Part shown: one piece after another, positions 33,593-43,472 of the stretch
Position numbering within the stretch: position 1 is the stretch's first letter
Layout of the letters: each line of letters starts with the position of its first letter
Assembly: GCF_918814755.1 (NCBI RefSeq)
Contig: NZ_CAKKNT010000005.1
Location: 1 to 64,000, forward strand
Direction of reading: 5' to 3'
From: Periweissella ghanensis
GTDB taxonomy: Bacteria; Bacillota; Bacilli; Lactobacillales; Lactobacillaceae
DNA: 64,000 nt
Translations under genes and position numbers: made by a program
The notes under the pieces: model-generated
What the model saw: the letters and a program-made list of their open reading frames with translations, nothing else
What the model was told of the DNA's origin: nothing
Databases searched by the model: none

Positions 33593-35029
33593 TTAATCAA
33601 TCGTTTGGATAGTCATGATGTTAGTAGTACCAGTAGTAGCAACTGGAATACCAGCAGTCACGATGATGTTATCACCCTTCTTAGCAAGACCGCGTTCAAC
33701 CGCAACCTTCTTAGCCAAGGCAATCATTTCATCTGTGTTAGCAGGTTCTTCAGTGATCACCGGTTCAACACCCCATGACATAGTCAAGGCACGTTGCACG
33801 CGTTCACTGAAAGTAATTGCCAAGATGTCAGCATTTGGACGGTGCTTAGAAATCATCTTCGCAGTGTAACCTGAAGCAGTTGCAGCAACGATAGTCTTGA
33901 TGTTCAAGTTCTTCGCAGCAGATGCAACGGCCGCAGCAACTGATTCAGTAACATCAGTTGCGTCAAACAAGTTATCAACCATGCGACCATTTTCAGCCAA
34001 TGCTGATTCAGCCTTCATGTTGATGTTAGCCATCATAGCAACAGCTTCCTTAGGGTAGTTACCGTTAGCTGATTCACCTGAAAGCATTGTTGCGTCAGTA
34101 CCATCAAATACGGCATTGGCAACGTCAGAAGCTTCGGCACGAGTTGGACGTGGTTTTTCTTGCATTGAGTCCAACATATCAGTTGAAGTGATAACTGCCT
34201 TACCAGCAGCGTTCATTGAACGGATCAAGTCTTTTTGAACCAAAGGAACATTTTCAGGTGGAATTTCGATACCCATGTCCCCACGAGCAATCATTAAACC
34301 ATCAGAAACCTTTTCGATTTCAGCCCAGTTGTCGATACCTTCTTGTGATTCAATCTTAGGGAAGATTTGAACGTCTTCCTTGTTCTTTTCCTTCAACAAT
34401 GCACGGATTTCGAGCACGTCTTCAGGCTTACGAACGAATGAAGCAGCAATGAAGCTGATACCTTGGTCAAGACCAAAACGGATGTCATCAGCATCTTTTT
34501 CAGTGATACCAGGTAAGTTAATTGACACACCAGGTGCGTTAACACCCTTACGTGAACCAAGAAGACCTGGGTTTTGAACAGTTACAACTAATTCACGAGT
34601 TGCATCGTCCTTAGAATCGATTTGCATGTCAATACGACCATCATCGAAAAGTACGTGGCCACCGATTTGAACGTCGTCAAAAAGGTTTTCGTAAGTAACA
34701 AAAATCTTTTCTTTGCTACCAAGCTTTTCAGCAGTAGCATCCATACCAATACGTAATTGGTCGCCGGCGTTAAATTCGATCTTACCAGTTTCAGTACCTT
34801 GCTTAGTAGTACGGATTTCCGCACCCTTAGTATCAAGTAAGAAACCAACAGTCTTTCCTGTGATCTTTTCAGCTTCACGAACCGCGTTCATACGGCCGAG
34901 GTGTTCTTCGTGGTCACCGTGTGAGAAGTTGAAACGGAAAACATTTGCACCGTTTTCAATCAAGCTAACAATAGTATCGACATCAGAACTTGCAGGTCCA
35001 AGTGTAGCAACAATCTTGGTCTTTTTCAT
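33593..35029 (-). CDS. pyk: Pyruvate kinase
   Basis: Converts phosphoenolpyruvate and ADP to pyruvate and ATP, the last ATP step of the lower glycolytic pathway. 478 residues, the short form without the extra C-terminal PEP-utilising domain seen in Bacillus and many lactobacilli. Landmarks: MKKTKIVATLGPASS, FRFNFSHG, MIARGDMGIEI and the C-terminal allosteric lobe. dnaE lies 102 nt upstream with no pfkA between, unlike dnaE-pfkA-pyk in homofermentative relatives. Codon use is biased to highly expressed genes. Confidence 0.98.
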   Translation of the reverse strand: MKKTKIVATLGPASSDVDTIVSLIENGANVFRFNFSHGDHEEHLGRMNAVREAEKITGKTVGFLLDTKGAEIRTTKQGTETGKIEFNAGDQLRIGMDATAEKLGSKEKIFVTYENLFDDVQIGGHVLFDDGRIDMQIDSKDDATRELVVTVQNPGLLGSRKGVNAPGVSINLPGITEKDADDIRFGLDQGISFIAASFVRKPEDVLEIRALLKEKNKEDVQIFPKIESQEGIDNWAEIEKVSDGLMIARGDMGIEIPPENVPLVQKDLIRSMNAAGKAVITSTDMLDSMQEKPRPTRAEASDVANAVFDGTDATMLSGESANGNYPKEAVAMMANINMKAESALAENGRMVDNLFDATDVTESVAAAVASAAKNLNIKTIVAATASGYTAKMISKHRPNADILAITFSERVQRALTMSWGVEPVITEEPANTDEMIALAKKVAVERGLAKKGDNIIVTAGIPVATTGTTNIMTIQTID

Positions 35030-35131
35030 GACGTAACATATCTCCTTAGATATAACTATAAATTTTCATTCCTTGTGTATGATAACACATTTTATTGCTA
35101 AATATGAGCCTTCTTGACTAAAAAATCCGAC

Positions 35132-38100
35132 TTACTTTTCCTTAAAAATCACGTTTCCTTGTCCTAACAACGATGTAAGCGATTGCATCAATTGTTGATT
35201 TTTTTTAAGCCACCACTGCTTTGGCATTAAAATTTTACGATTATCAATTTCATAGACGATAATCACCGGATTTTCACCAGGATTTGCTTGTAAAATTTGC
35301 CGTAATTCATTTTCAATTACGGTTTGATTTTTATCTTTGGCGATCTTCAAAAACCACTGTCCTTGCGGATTTTCACTTATATTAGCATTATTTTTAACTT
35401 TAATGTCACGCGCTAATTTCATGTAATCTGCTACAATTTGTAGCTCCCGATTTTGCTCAACTTTACCACGTAAAACAAACACTTGGCCGGTTGCAATTTG
35501 CTTTTTAAGTTGTTGATATAAGTTAGGAAAGAGTGTAATACTAATTTCTCCTGTTTGATCAGTGGCCGTTAAAAATGCCATTTCTTTACCGGTTTTGGTC
35601 CGAATTGTATGAATCCTTGTGATTAATATCACTAAATTAACTTTTTCATCAACGTGTAACTGATTAATCGTTGTTAAATCAATTTGTTGTGCTAATTTAC
35701 GGTATTGTTCAACGGGGTGCGCTGAGACATAAACACCGAGCATCTCAACTTCCATGGCTAATTTTTCCGCTAATGAAAAATCTGGTAGTTTCGCAATTTT
35801 AGGGGCCATGCTGGCAAATAACGACATCGAGCTACCTGATAGCCCAACCGCTTCAAGAATGCCATTTAACGCCTGTAAAAGCTCTTTACGATTATAGCCT
35901 AAGTTATCGCAAGCCCCGGCTTTAATTAAGGCCGTAATTAGCGTTTCATTCCGCCATTTATCACTTAACCGACTAATCAAGTTTGGTAAACTTTCAAAGC
36001 GGCCATTGGTATCGCGTTCTATCAATAGCTCATTAATAAAATCGCTGCGTAACCCTTTAATTGCGGACAATCCAAAGCGGACCGCTCCATCGGCACTCGC
36101 AAAGTCGCGCGTACTACGATTAATATCAGGGCCCACGACCGTAACCCCAGCTTGCCGGAGTTCTTGGATATAGACGCCAACTTTCGCATCATTACCAGCA
36201 TTGGCATTAATAAGGGCGATAAAAAATTCCCGTGGAAAATGAACTTTTAAAAACGCTAGTTGATAGGCCATTTTCGAATATGCCACGGCATGTGACCGGT
36301 TAAAACCATAATTAGCAAATGCTTCAATATAATCATACACGGTGATTGCCACTTCACGGGCATGGCCTAGCGCACTGGCGCCATCAATAAATTGTTGCCG
36401 CAAAACATTAATTTTCTGAGCATCTTTTTTACTAATCGCCCGGCGTAACATATCAGCTTGCGCCAAAGTAAATCCCGCTAAGGCTGATGCGACCCGCATA
36501 ACTTGTTCTTGGTAAACAATAATCCCAAAAGTCGGCGCTAAAATAGGGGCTAAAACTTCATCGGGATATGTCACCGGCTCTTGCCCATGCTTGCGGGCAA
36601 CAAATTGAGAGATATTCTCCATCGGACCTGGTCGAAACAGAGCATTAACAGCCGCAATCATTTCAAATGAATCAGGCTGTAATTGCCGTAAAACTTGTTT
36701 GATACCGTCAGATTCAAATTGAAAAACCCCGTTAGTCTTGGCCGTTTGAAAAAGCGCTAAGGTTGCTTGATCATCATAAGGAATTTTATCTAAATCAAAA
36801 TCTGGTTGGCTAGTATGAATTGCACTAAGGGTCGTTGCTAACAAGGTCAAATTTCGTAACCCTAAAAAATCCATTTTAAGCAACCCTAATGCTTCAACAG
36901 GGTTTTTAGGTAGCTGCGTCATTAACCGGTTATCTGGTCCCGTTTGCACAGGGACAATATCGGTCAATGGGCCTTGTGAAATCACAACCCCCGCCGCATG
37001 CGTACTATAATTACGGGGTAACCCTTCTAGCTGTTGAGCCACATTTAATAGTAAGGGACCGTTTGGTAAATCATTAATCACGTTTTGAAAGGCCCGTGAT
37101 TTTTCAATGACATTCGCTAACGTAACATGTGCGGCATTTGGCAAGGCTTTGGCCAATTGTGCTAGTTGCGGTTGCGTATAACCAAAAACCCGGCCAGTAT
37201 CGCGAATAACTTGTTTTGCCGCTAACGTCCCAAACGTAATGATTTGGGCGACATGGGTATGCCCATATTTATCGTGAACATAATTCAACACTTCTTCACG
37301 CCGGTTATCAGGTAAATCCAAATCAATATCGGGCATTTGCGCCCGCTCAGGATTTAAAAACCGTTCAAACAATAAATCATATGCGATTGGATCAACATCC
37401 GTAATCGCTAAAGCATAGGCAACTAATGACCCCGCTGCTGATCCGCGCCCAGGACCAGTTTGAATTTTTTGTTGGTGGGCCCACTCCATGACATCCCATA
37501 CAATTAAAAAGTAATCATTGAAACCCAATTGATCAATTACAGTTAATTCATGGGTCAAGCGTGCTTGATACTCCGAACTAGTTAAGCCCCGTTTGCGCAA
37601 GCCAGCCTGGCTAATTTCAGCTAAATACTCGCGCGTATCCGTACCGGTTGGTAAGGGGAACGTCGGTAATTGCGGTTGCTTAAATTTTAAATCCACCGCA
37701 ATTTGATCTGCTAACTGGGTATTATTATTAAAAGCCGTCGTCAAACCGGCATTCGCATAGGCCGTTTGCACATTAGTAAAGGGTTTTAAATAGTCCGCGC
37801 CAACTTCACCACGGCTTTGGCCTAAATTAGTTAAAACAATATTGGCATCAATTGCCTGTAACACCCTACTAGCGAAATAATCGGTAGGTTCTAAATAATG
37901 GACTGGTTCATCAACTACTAACGGCAAGTTGACTTGGGCGCTAAACGCTTGTAATTGTTCCCGGTGCTTAGCTGATTGGGTTAGGTTAATCCCTAAATAG
38001 ACGGCAGCAGCATCAAATAGCGCCATTAAGTGGTGGGCTACTTGGGTTGCTAATTCAACCTGGCTTTGTTGGATGAGCTGATCAATTTCACCACCGACGG

Positions 38101-38479
38101 GACTAATCACAAAGAGGTCGCTTAAAAATGGTGCAATGGCGGCTAAATTGGCCTCTGCGGGATTGGTTAACGTCATCTTATATGATGAAATTTTCATCAA
38201 ATTTTGATAACCTTGAGCATTTTTGGCAATTAAAATAATCGAGCCAATTGTGTTTTGATTAACAAGCCCATTAACTTTTAAGGTTAAACCTAAAATTGGT
38301 TTCAGTTTAGCAGCGATTGCCGCATTATAAAAATCAACCACTCCATACATCACATCAATATCCGTTAAGGCAATATTTTGGTAACCGAGTGCTTTAGCTT
38401 TTGTTACTAACCCTTGGGGGGTTGTTGGACTTTTCAATAAGCTATAGGCGCTTAATGCTTGGATTGGAAAATAACTCAT
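35132..38479 (-). CDS. dnaE: DNA polymerase III alpha subunit DnaE
   Basis: Error-tolerant replicative polymerase of Gram-positive bacteria that extends primers on the lagging strand before PolC. 1115 residues from ATG 38479 (GGGGGAG upstream). PHP domain at 1-270, polymerase core with the catalytic aspartates in MPDIDLDLPD near 395, GPGRGSAAGSLVAY near 345, and a C-terminal OB fold near 960-1040. The first PHP metal motif, normally H-x-H-x-x-Y-S, here reads IQALSAYS: the histidines are gone, so the PHP part cannot be an active nuclease. Confidence 0.96.
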   Translation of the reverse strand: MSYFPIQALSAYSLLKSPTTPQGLVTKAKALGYQNIALTDIDVMYGVVDFYNAAIAAKLKPILGLTLKVNGLVNQNTIGSIILIAKNAQGYQNLMKISSYKMTLTNPAEANLAAIAPFLSDLFVISPVGGEIDQLIQQSQVELATQVAHHLMALFDAAAVYLGINLTQSAKHREQLQAFSAQVNLPLVVDEPVHYLEPTDYFASRVLQAIDANIVLTNLGQSRGEVGADYLKPFTNVQTAYANAGLTTAFNNNTQLADQIAVDLKFKQPQLPTFPLPTGTDTREYLAEISQAGLRKRGLTSSEYQARLTHELTVIDQLGFNDYFLIVWDVMEWAHQQKIQTGPGRGSAAGSLVAYALAITDVDPIAYDLLFERFLNPERAQMPDIDLDLPDNRREEVLNYVHDKYGHTHVAQIITFGTLAAKQVIRDTGRVFGYTQPQLAQLAKALPNAAHVTLANVIEKSRAFQNVINDLPNGPLLLNVAQQLEGLPRNYSTHAAGVVISQGPLTDIVPVQTGPDNRLMTQLPKNPVEALGLLKMDFLGLRNLTLLATTLSAIHTSQPDFDLDKIPYDDQATLALFQTAKTNGVFQFESDGIKQVLRQLQPDSFEMIAAVNALFRPGPMENISQFVARKHGQEPVTYPDEVLAPILAPTFGIIVYQEQVMRVASALAGFTLAQADMLRRAISKKDAQKINVLRQQFIDGASALGHAREVAITVYDYIEAFANYGFNRSHAVAYSKMAYQLAFLKVHFPREFFIALINANAGNDAKVGVYIQELRQAGVTVVGPDINRSTRDFASADGAVRFGLSAIKGLRSDFINELLIERDTNGRFESLPNLISRLSDKWRNETLITALIKAGACDNLGYNRKELLQALNGILEAVGLSGSSMSLFASMAPKIAKLPDFSLAEKLAMEVEMLGVYVSAHPVEQYRKLAQQIDLTTINQLHVDEKVNLVILITRIHTIRTKTGKEMAFLTATDQTGEISITLFPNLYQQLKKQIATGQVFVLRGKVEQNRELQIVADYMKLARDIKVKNNANISENPQGQWFLKIAKDKNQTVIENELRQILQANPGENPVIIVYEIDNRKILMPKQWWLKKNQQLMQSLTSLLGQGNVIFKEK

Positions 38480-38616
38480 TATCGCTCCCCCTTTCAATTA
38501 TTTAAGTCGTCATCTGAGTTGTTAATTTTATTATAGCAAAAACTTTTCCACTTGCATTTAAATATAGAGAGCGTAAACTAATAGTGAAATTATTAATAAA
38601 CGAAAAGGTGAAAGTT

Positions 38617-38799
38617 ATGAAATACTTTATGGGTGCTTTTTGGGCATTGATTTTCGGAGAAATTATTGGTTACATTGGCCACGCTCTTGAAGGTGGTGCA
38701 TACTCACCAGCCTTCATCGCCGTTTGGGCCATTGTTATTGGCCTTGCCGGGGCAATTGTCTTTTCAAAAATTTCAACTGGTGCCAACAAACAACAATAA
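38617..38799 (+). CDS. YjzD-like DUF2929 small membrane protein
   Basis: 60-residue protein, one or two membrane helices (MKYFMGAFWALIFGEIIGYI; then AFIAVWAIVIGLAGAIVF). Start at ATG 38617, which follows AAAAGGTG; the longer in-frame reading from 38584 covers the ribosome site. Resembles DUF2929 (B. subtilis YjzD), by the FWAxxxGxxxGYIGxAL pattern. Function unknown. Plus-strand single gene between convergent pepT and divergent dnaE. Confidence 0.75.
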   Translation: MKYFMGAFWALIFGEIIGYIGHALEGGAYSPAFIAVWAIVIGLAGAIVFSKISTGANKQQ

Positions 38800-38829
38800 A
38801 AAAAGTTCGGGATATCCCGAACTTTTTTT
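38798..38829. terminator. Two-way terminator between yjzD-like gene and pepT
   Basis: Perfect 32-base palindrome AAAAAAAGTTCGGGAT and its complement, directly at the stop codon of the small gene and 13 bases past the end of pepT. Confidence 0.85.
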
Positions 38830-38841
38830 ATTTGCTAGCAA

Positions 38842-40071
38842 TTAGTCAGCAATATTTAATTCTGAAATCTTTAATAAAGTGTCAACTGCTTGTTCCATAA
38901 CTTGAGCAGAAACAAATTCGAAACGTGAGTGCATGTTTTCACCACCAGCAAAGAGGTTTGGTGTTGGTGTGCCAAGGAAAGTAATCTTAGAACCATCAGT
39001 ACCACCACGAACTGGTTCGATTAATGGCTTAATATCAAGAGCTTTCATGGCATTAGCTGCTAAGTCAACTGAACGCATGTCGTCTTTTAAAACTTCACCC
39101 ATGTTAAAGTATTGGTCTTTGATTTCGACGTTGATTCGGTCAGTACCAAAGTCAGCATTCATCTTGTCAGCGATTGTAAGAAGTAATTGCTTACGTTCTT
39201 CAAATTTTTGACGGTCATGGTCACGAACAATGTAACGAATGGTAGCTGCTTCTGGTGAACCACCAATTTGCATTACGTGCCAGAAACCTTCAGTCCCTTC
39301 AGTGTGTTCTGGACGATCGTGTTCTGGTAATGCTGCGTGGAAATCCATCACAACTTGAATTGCATTGATCATTGTGTCTTTAGCTGAACCAGGGTGGACA
39401 TTTTTACCTTGCACTGAGATTTTAGCATCAGCCGCATTGAAAGTCTCCCATTCCAATTCACCCAATGGACCACCATCAACCGTGTAGGCAAAGTCAGCCC
39501 CAAATTCTTTCGTATCAAAGTTATCAGCACCAATCCCGATTTCTTCGTCAGGACCAAAGGCTACTTTGATTGTTCCGTGCTTAACGTCAGGGTTAGCAAT
39601 CAAGTATTCCATCGCAGCAATAATTTCTGCTACCCCAGCTTTGTCATCGGCACCAAGTAAAGTGCTACCGTCTGAAGTAATTAAAGTGTGACCTTCATAG
39701 TTCTTCATGTTAGGGAATTCGGCTTGGCTCAAAGTCCATTCATCACTCAACTTAAGATCTGACTTACCGTCATAGTTTTCGTGGATTTGTGGTTGCACGT
39801 TTTCAGAATTGAAATCGGCAGTATCAACGTGTGAAATAAAACCAATCGTTGGTACATCTTTATCGATGTTACTTGCTAACTCGGCAAAAACATAACCATC
39901 TTTCATAGTTCGCACATTTTGCAAACCAATTGTCTTTAATTCAGTTGCTAAATCTGCTAAGAACGCAACTTCCTTAGGATCTGATGGAACAGTCGTTGAC
40001 TCCTCATTTGAGCGAGTGTTAACTTTCGCATATTTGATAAAACGTGGTACTAAATTTTCGTATTTAGCCAA
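38842..40071 (-). CDS. pepT: Peptidase T (tripeptide aminopeptidase)
   Basis: Cytosolic zinc aminopeptidase that frees the N-terminal residue of tripeptides; important for casein-type peptide use in lactic acid bacteria. 409 residues, M20 family: [11 protein letters not shown] near 75, [12 protein letters not shown] near 138, [15 protein letters not shown] near 170 and [17 protein letters not shown] near 350 carry the metal ligands. Start is TTG 40071 after AGAGGT. Single gene. Confidence 0.96.
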   Translation of the reverse strand: MAKYENLVPRFIKYAKVNTRSNEESTTVPSDPKEVAFLADLATELKTIGLQNVRTMKDGYVFAELASNIDKDVPTIGFISHVDTADFNSENVQPQIHENYDGKSDLKLSDEWTLSQAEFPNMKNYEGHTLITSDGSTLLGADDKAGVAEIIAAMEYLIANPDVKHGTIKVAFGPDEEIGIGADNFDTKEFGADFAYTVDGGPLGELEWETFNAADAKISVQGKNVHPGSAKDTMINAIQVVMDFHAALPEHDRPEHTEGTEGFWHVMQIGGSPEAATIRYIVRDHDRQKFEERKQLLLTIADKMNADFGTDRINVEIKDQYFNMGEVLKDDMRSVDLAANAMKALDIKPLIEPVRGGTDGSKITFLGTPTPNLFAGGENMHSRFEFVSAQVMEQAVDTLLKISELNIAD

Positions 40072-40094
40072 TTGCTTATACCTCTTTCTTTGAC

Positions 40095-40901
40095 TTAAAC
40101 AAATCGGAATGGATCCGTGTTTATATTAGATTGTACTACATCTAATTCCCATTCGGCATCATTTGCCCAATCTTTAATAAATTGTTGCATTGCTGTTTTC
40201 ATCCAAAATTCCATATGGTGACCTGGATCGATTACAGAAACCCCACTTGATAAAATATCATGGGCGACGTGATAGCTCACATCAGCCGTTACTAAAACAT
40301 CGGCTCCTTGCGCTTTTGCTTCGGTATAAAATTCGGAACCAGAACCCCCAATAATCGCCACACGCTTAATAAATTGATCAGTATCCGTAGTAATTAAACG
40401 CACATGCTCAACTTTAAACGTTTGCCGTAACCGACTCGCAAAGTCCTTTAATAACGTTGGGGCTGGTAAATTACCAATGCGACCTAACCCAATTTCTGGT
40501 TGGTGGGCTTCAGGAATTAGCGGGGTTGTTTCTGGTAAGCCAATAATTTGCGCTAACCAGTCATTCATCCCATCACTAACTTTATCCAAATTAGTATGTG
40601 CGGCATACACCGTGATATTATGCCGTAATAAATCTGCATACATACGATTTTGGGGATTTGCTAAATCTAAATCATAGGCGGGTTTAAACATCACCGGATG
40701 ATGCGCTAAAATAAAGTCCACTCCTTCAGCAATTGCTTCTTGGACCACTTCAGGGCGGACATCCAAGGTTGTCATTACTTTATGAATTGGCTTTTTTAAA
40801 TCCCCAATTTGGAGCCCACTATGATCCCAGCTTTCTGCAAGGGCCAACGGTGCAAATTCTTCTAGACGTTGAACAAGTTCATATCCGCGAATTACTGTCA
40901 T
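40095..40901 (-). CDS. Nif3-like dinuclear metal centre protein
   Basis: 268 residues, NIF3/YqfO family (short form, without the inserted PII-like domain). Metal-site patterns: [14 protein letters not shown] near 18-31 and [12 protein letters not shown] near 63-74, then [13 protein letters not shown] and DPGHHMEFW. Suggested as GTP cyclohydrolase I-like or a metal chaperone; the real function is open. Its ATG overlaps the trmK stop (ATGA), a conserved pair. Confidence 0.92.
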   Translation of the reverse strand: MTVIRGYELVQRLEEFAPLALAESWDHSGLQIGDLKKPIHKVMTTLDVRPEVVQEAIAEGVDFILAHHPVMFKPAYDLDLANPQNRMYADLLRHNITVYAAHTNLDKVSDGMNDWLAQIIGLPETTPLIPEAHQPEIGLGRIGNLPAPTLLKDFASRLRQTFKVEHVRLITTDTDQFIKRVAIIGGSGSEFYTEAKAQGADVLVTADVSYHVAHDILSSGVSVIDPGHHMEFWMKTAMQQFIKDWANDAEWELDVVQSNINTDPFRFV

Positions 40902-41575
40902 TTGAGTACCTCTTGAATCGTAGCGATTTCGGCTTTAGTTTCAGCAATCCGATCTTCATGGACTGGGGTTGCTGCTTGTAAGAAGCCTAAAACCTTTTCT
41001 TTCCGACTTAGTTCATGTTCCCATTTAGCCCGCCAAACAGCTGATTGTTCCGTACTTAGATATGGGCCAAATTGTTTTTCATGGGCTGATAAATTCATGG
41101 CACCGGGAACCGCTTTAATTAATTCATAAGTATGATTATCTTCGGCGATAATATCTTCCGCCACAATTTGATAATCATGGTTTTCTAACCATTCACGTAC
41201 GGTTGCTTCATCAGTATTTGGTTGTAAAATTAATGTTTCAAACCGGGGACCGGCATCCAAAATCTTGCTAATTAAAATCCCGCCCATTCCTGCAATTACA
41301 ACTGTATCAATCGCATCACTTGGTTCAATAGCAGCTAAACCATCAGCCAAGCGTACGATAATCTTATCTTGAAAACCTTGCTTGTTAACTTCTGAAGCAG
41401 CATTTTTCATTGGTCCAACCGCAACTTCACCAGCAACAGCAAAATCAATTTTATTATTTAAAAGTAAATTTACTGGTAAGTAGGCATGATCTGAGCCAAT
41501 ATCGGCTACACGAGCCCCTTTTGGTACCATTTGCGCAACCGCAGCAAGGCGTTGCGATAATTTATGTCCATCCAT
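40898..41575 (-). CDS. trmK: tRNA (adenine22-N1)-methyltransferase TrmK
   Basis: Methylates A22 in the D-loop of tRNAs using S-adenosylmethionine. 225 residues: Rossmann fold with VADIGSDHAYLPV (motif I) near 22-34 and TVVIAGMGGILI near 90-101, helical C-terminal part. Overlaps the NIF3 gene by 4 nt. Confidence 0.94.
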   Translation of the reverse strand: MDGHKLSQRLAAVAQMVPKGARVADIGSDHAYLPVNLLLNNKIDFAVAGEVAVGPMKNAASEVNKQGFQDKIIVRLADGLAAIEPSDAIDTVVIAGMGGILISKILDAGPRFETLILQPNTDEATVREWLENHDYQIVAEDIIAEDNHTYELIKAVPGAMNLSAHEKQFGPYLSTEQSAVWRAKWEHELSRKEKVLGFLQAATPVHEDRIAETKAEIATIQEVLK

Positions 41576-41679
41576 TATATGTATCCCTGATTTCTTTTAA
41601 TTTCTACTTAAAATAGTATCATTAAAGCGAAAGCCGGGGCAACCGGTATAGCTAATTAAAATGATTTATTGCACAAAAA

Positions 41680-41713
41680 AAGTTCTACGATGAACTAATT
41701 CATCATAGAACTT
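41680..41713 (-). terminator. Terminator after rpsT
   Basis: Fifteen-base arms with one mismatch (AAGTTCTACGATGAA / TTCATCATAGAACTT), followed on the minus strand by seven T residues; 13 bases past the rpsT stop. Confidence 0.8.
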
Positions 41714-41725
41714 CTTAAATTGCAA

Positions 41726-41980
41726 TTACTTGCTTAACTTAGCAGCCAAACGTGACTTGTCACGTGATGCTTTGTTCTTTTTGATCAAACCTTTGCTTGC
41801 AGCTTTATCAATTGCTGAAGAAGCAGCAACGTATAAGTCTTGAGCATTGTCAGCACCGGCAGCAGCAGCGGCAACGAACTTCTTAACTTGAGTACGGTAT
41901 GAGCTCAATTGAGAAGCACGACGAGCTTGCGCTTTTTCGTTAGTGCGGACACGTTGGATTGAAGATTCAATAACTGGCAT
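41726..41980 (-). CDS. rpsT: 30S ribosomal protein S20
   Basis: 84-residue, very basic, Ala-rich helical protein that binds 16S rRNA. Family pattern: [20 protein letters not shown]...; C-terminal [21 protein letters not shown]. Strong AGGAGG site. rpsO lies 63 nt upstream on the same strand; the two are convergent in function with holA upstream of rpsO. Confidence 0.97.
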   Translation of the reverse strand: MPVIESSIQRVRTNEKAQARRASQLSSYRTQVKKFVAAAAAGADNAQDLYVAASSAIDKAASKGLIKKNKASRDKSRLAAKLSK

Positions 41981-42043
41981 TGATAATTCCTCCTGGTCTT
42001 TTTTCTGTTAGATAGCAGTTAATTCACGAAATTAATATAAATA

Positions 42044-42313
42044 TTAACGACGTAAACCAAGTGCCTTAATCAATTCACGGTAACGTTGAACATCTGAGTT
42101 ACGGAGGTAACGTAATAAGTTACGACGGTGACCGATCTTCTTCATTAAACCACGTTGTGAGTGGAAGTCGTGCTTGTGAATTGAGAAGTGTGCGTTCAAT
42201 TCGTTGATGTCTTCAGTAAGGACTGCAACTTGAACTTCAACAGAACCAGTATCGCCTTCGTGACGACCAAATTGCTTAATAAGTTCGTTCTTACGTGCTT
42301 GTGAAATAGCCAT
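42044..42313 (-). CDS. rpsO: 30S ribosomal protein S15
   Basis: 89 residues, four-helix protein of the 30S platform. Typical text: [20 protein letters not shown] and [21 protein letters not shown]. Own promoter 98 bases upstream. In other bacteria S15 represses its own mRNA; the leader here shows no structure I can identify. Confidence 0.98.
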   Translation of the reverse strand: MAISQARKNELIKQFGRHEGDTGSVEVQVAVLTEDINELNAHFSIHKHDFHSQRGLMKKIGHRRNLLRYLRNSDVQRYRELIKALGLRR

Positions 42314-42411
42314 GGGTTATTTCCACCTTTCTTTATTTATTCCAAAAACCGAGTAAATCGACGGTGAACCGATAAACTAAGTAAGAGGCTGTGCTCTTTA
42401 ACACCTTTATA

Positions 42412-42440
42412 ATATTACACGTTCCTTTAGGTTAATGCAA
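42412..42440 (-). promoter_or_regulatory. rpsO promoter
   Basis: Minus-strand TTGCAT (42435-42440), 17-base spacer, TAATAT (42412-42417), just past the holA stop. Gives a leader of about 90 nt. Confidence 0.65.
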
Positions 42441-42449
42441 GTAAAACAT

Positions 42450-43466
42450 TTAGTTATTCACGAAATTAATCATAAATAATTCAAACAGCATTTCCGGATC
42501 CCGTTGGGTACTCTTTAATTGCTTTTCCAAGTCATATAAACCAAGATACGCTTGACTTAAATTTTGTAATGAAAATTTGCGACTAGCTTGATTAGCCAAC
42601 TTAACTCGATATGGATGAACTTTTAATTGGGTTGCTAAATCTTTTTCATTGCGAACTTTTGGCATTAACCCTTTTACTTGCAAAAGTAAGCGAAATTGAC
42701 CTAATAATAATGCATTCATTTTAATTGGCTCTTCACCGTTCGCACGTAGTTCATGATACAGCGTTAAGGCCGTACTTGTTTTACGGGCCAATACGGCTGT
42801 CACCAAATCAAACACATTCTCAGTTAATGATTTCGTAACTAAGTCCGCCACTGCTGGTGCCGTAATCATCTTTTCTTGATAACAATATAAATATAACTTA
42901 CCCAACTCCTGCATAATAATCGTTAAATCAGCATTGGTGCGTTGAATTAAGAGATTCAGGGCTTGTTGGTCGATTTTAAAGCCATGTTCGCTAATATCAT
43001 TATTAATTAATGTTTGAATATCCCGTTCAGATATATTACCAAAATCAAAAACTGTGGCTTCTTTTAGTAATGTCTTAACCACCTTTTTACGCTTATCAAG
43101 CTTCTCGTAAGGTGCTAAAAATACCAAAGCAGTATCAGGTTCCGGGTGTTCCAAATAAGTCAGCAAGGCCTCTAAATTATGATTAGCCCGTTGTTTTTTA
43201 GTTTCACCCGTTAGAAACACCGGTTTTTCTAAAATTACCACGCGGCGGTCACCAAAAAACGGAATTGTCGCTGCATCAGCTAACGCAATTTCCAAATCAA
43301 CTTCATCCATATCATAACTAGCATAGTTCATGGCTTGTTCTTCGGGTGCAATCAGACTTTTAAAGGCTTGCCGAGCTTTTTCTAAAAGATATAACTGTTC
43401 ACTTTGCACTAAATAGACTGGCTGTGGCGAACTCGTTATTTGGTTGGTTAAATCTTGTATATTCAT
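42450..43466 (-). CDS. holA: DNA polymerase III delta subunit
   Basis: Clamp-loader subunit that opens the beta sliding clamp. 338 residues: AAA+-like domain I (1-145) with the degenerate PVYLVQSEQLYLLEKARQAF start, no P-loop, as expected for delta; helical collar domain (210-338) with QNLSQAYLGLYDLEKQLKST near the end. Seven bases downstream of comEC. Confidence 0.94.
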   Translation of the reverse strand: MNIQDLTNQITSSPQPVYLVQSEQLYLLEKARQAFKSLIAPEEQAMNYASYDMDEVDLEIALADAATIPFFGDRRVVILEKPVFLTGETKKQRANHNLEALLTYLEHPEPDTALVFLAPYEKLDKRKKVVKTLLKEATVFDFGNISERDIQTLINNDISEHGFKIDQQALNLLIQRTNADLTIIMQELGKLYLYCYQEKMITAPAVADLVTKSLTENVFDLVTAVLARKTSTALTLYHELRANGEEPIKMNALLLGQFRLLLQVKGLMPKVRNEKDLATQLKVHPYRVKLANQASRKFSLQNLSQAYLGLYDLEKQLKSTQRDPEMLFELFMINFVNN

Positions 43467-43472
43467 AAATTG

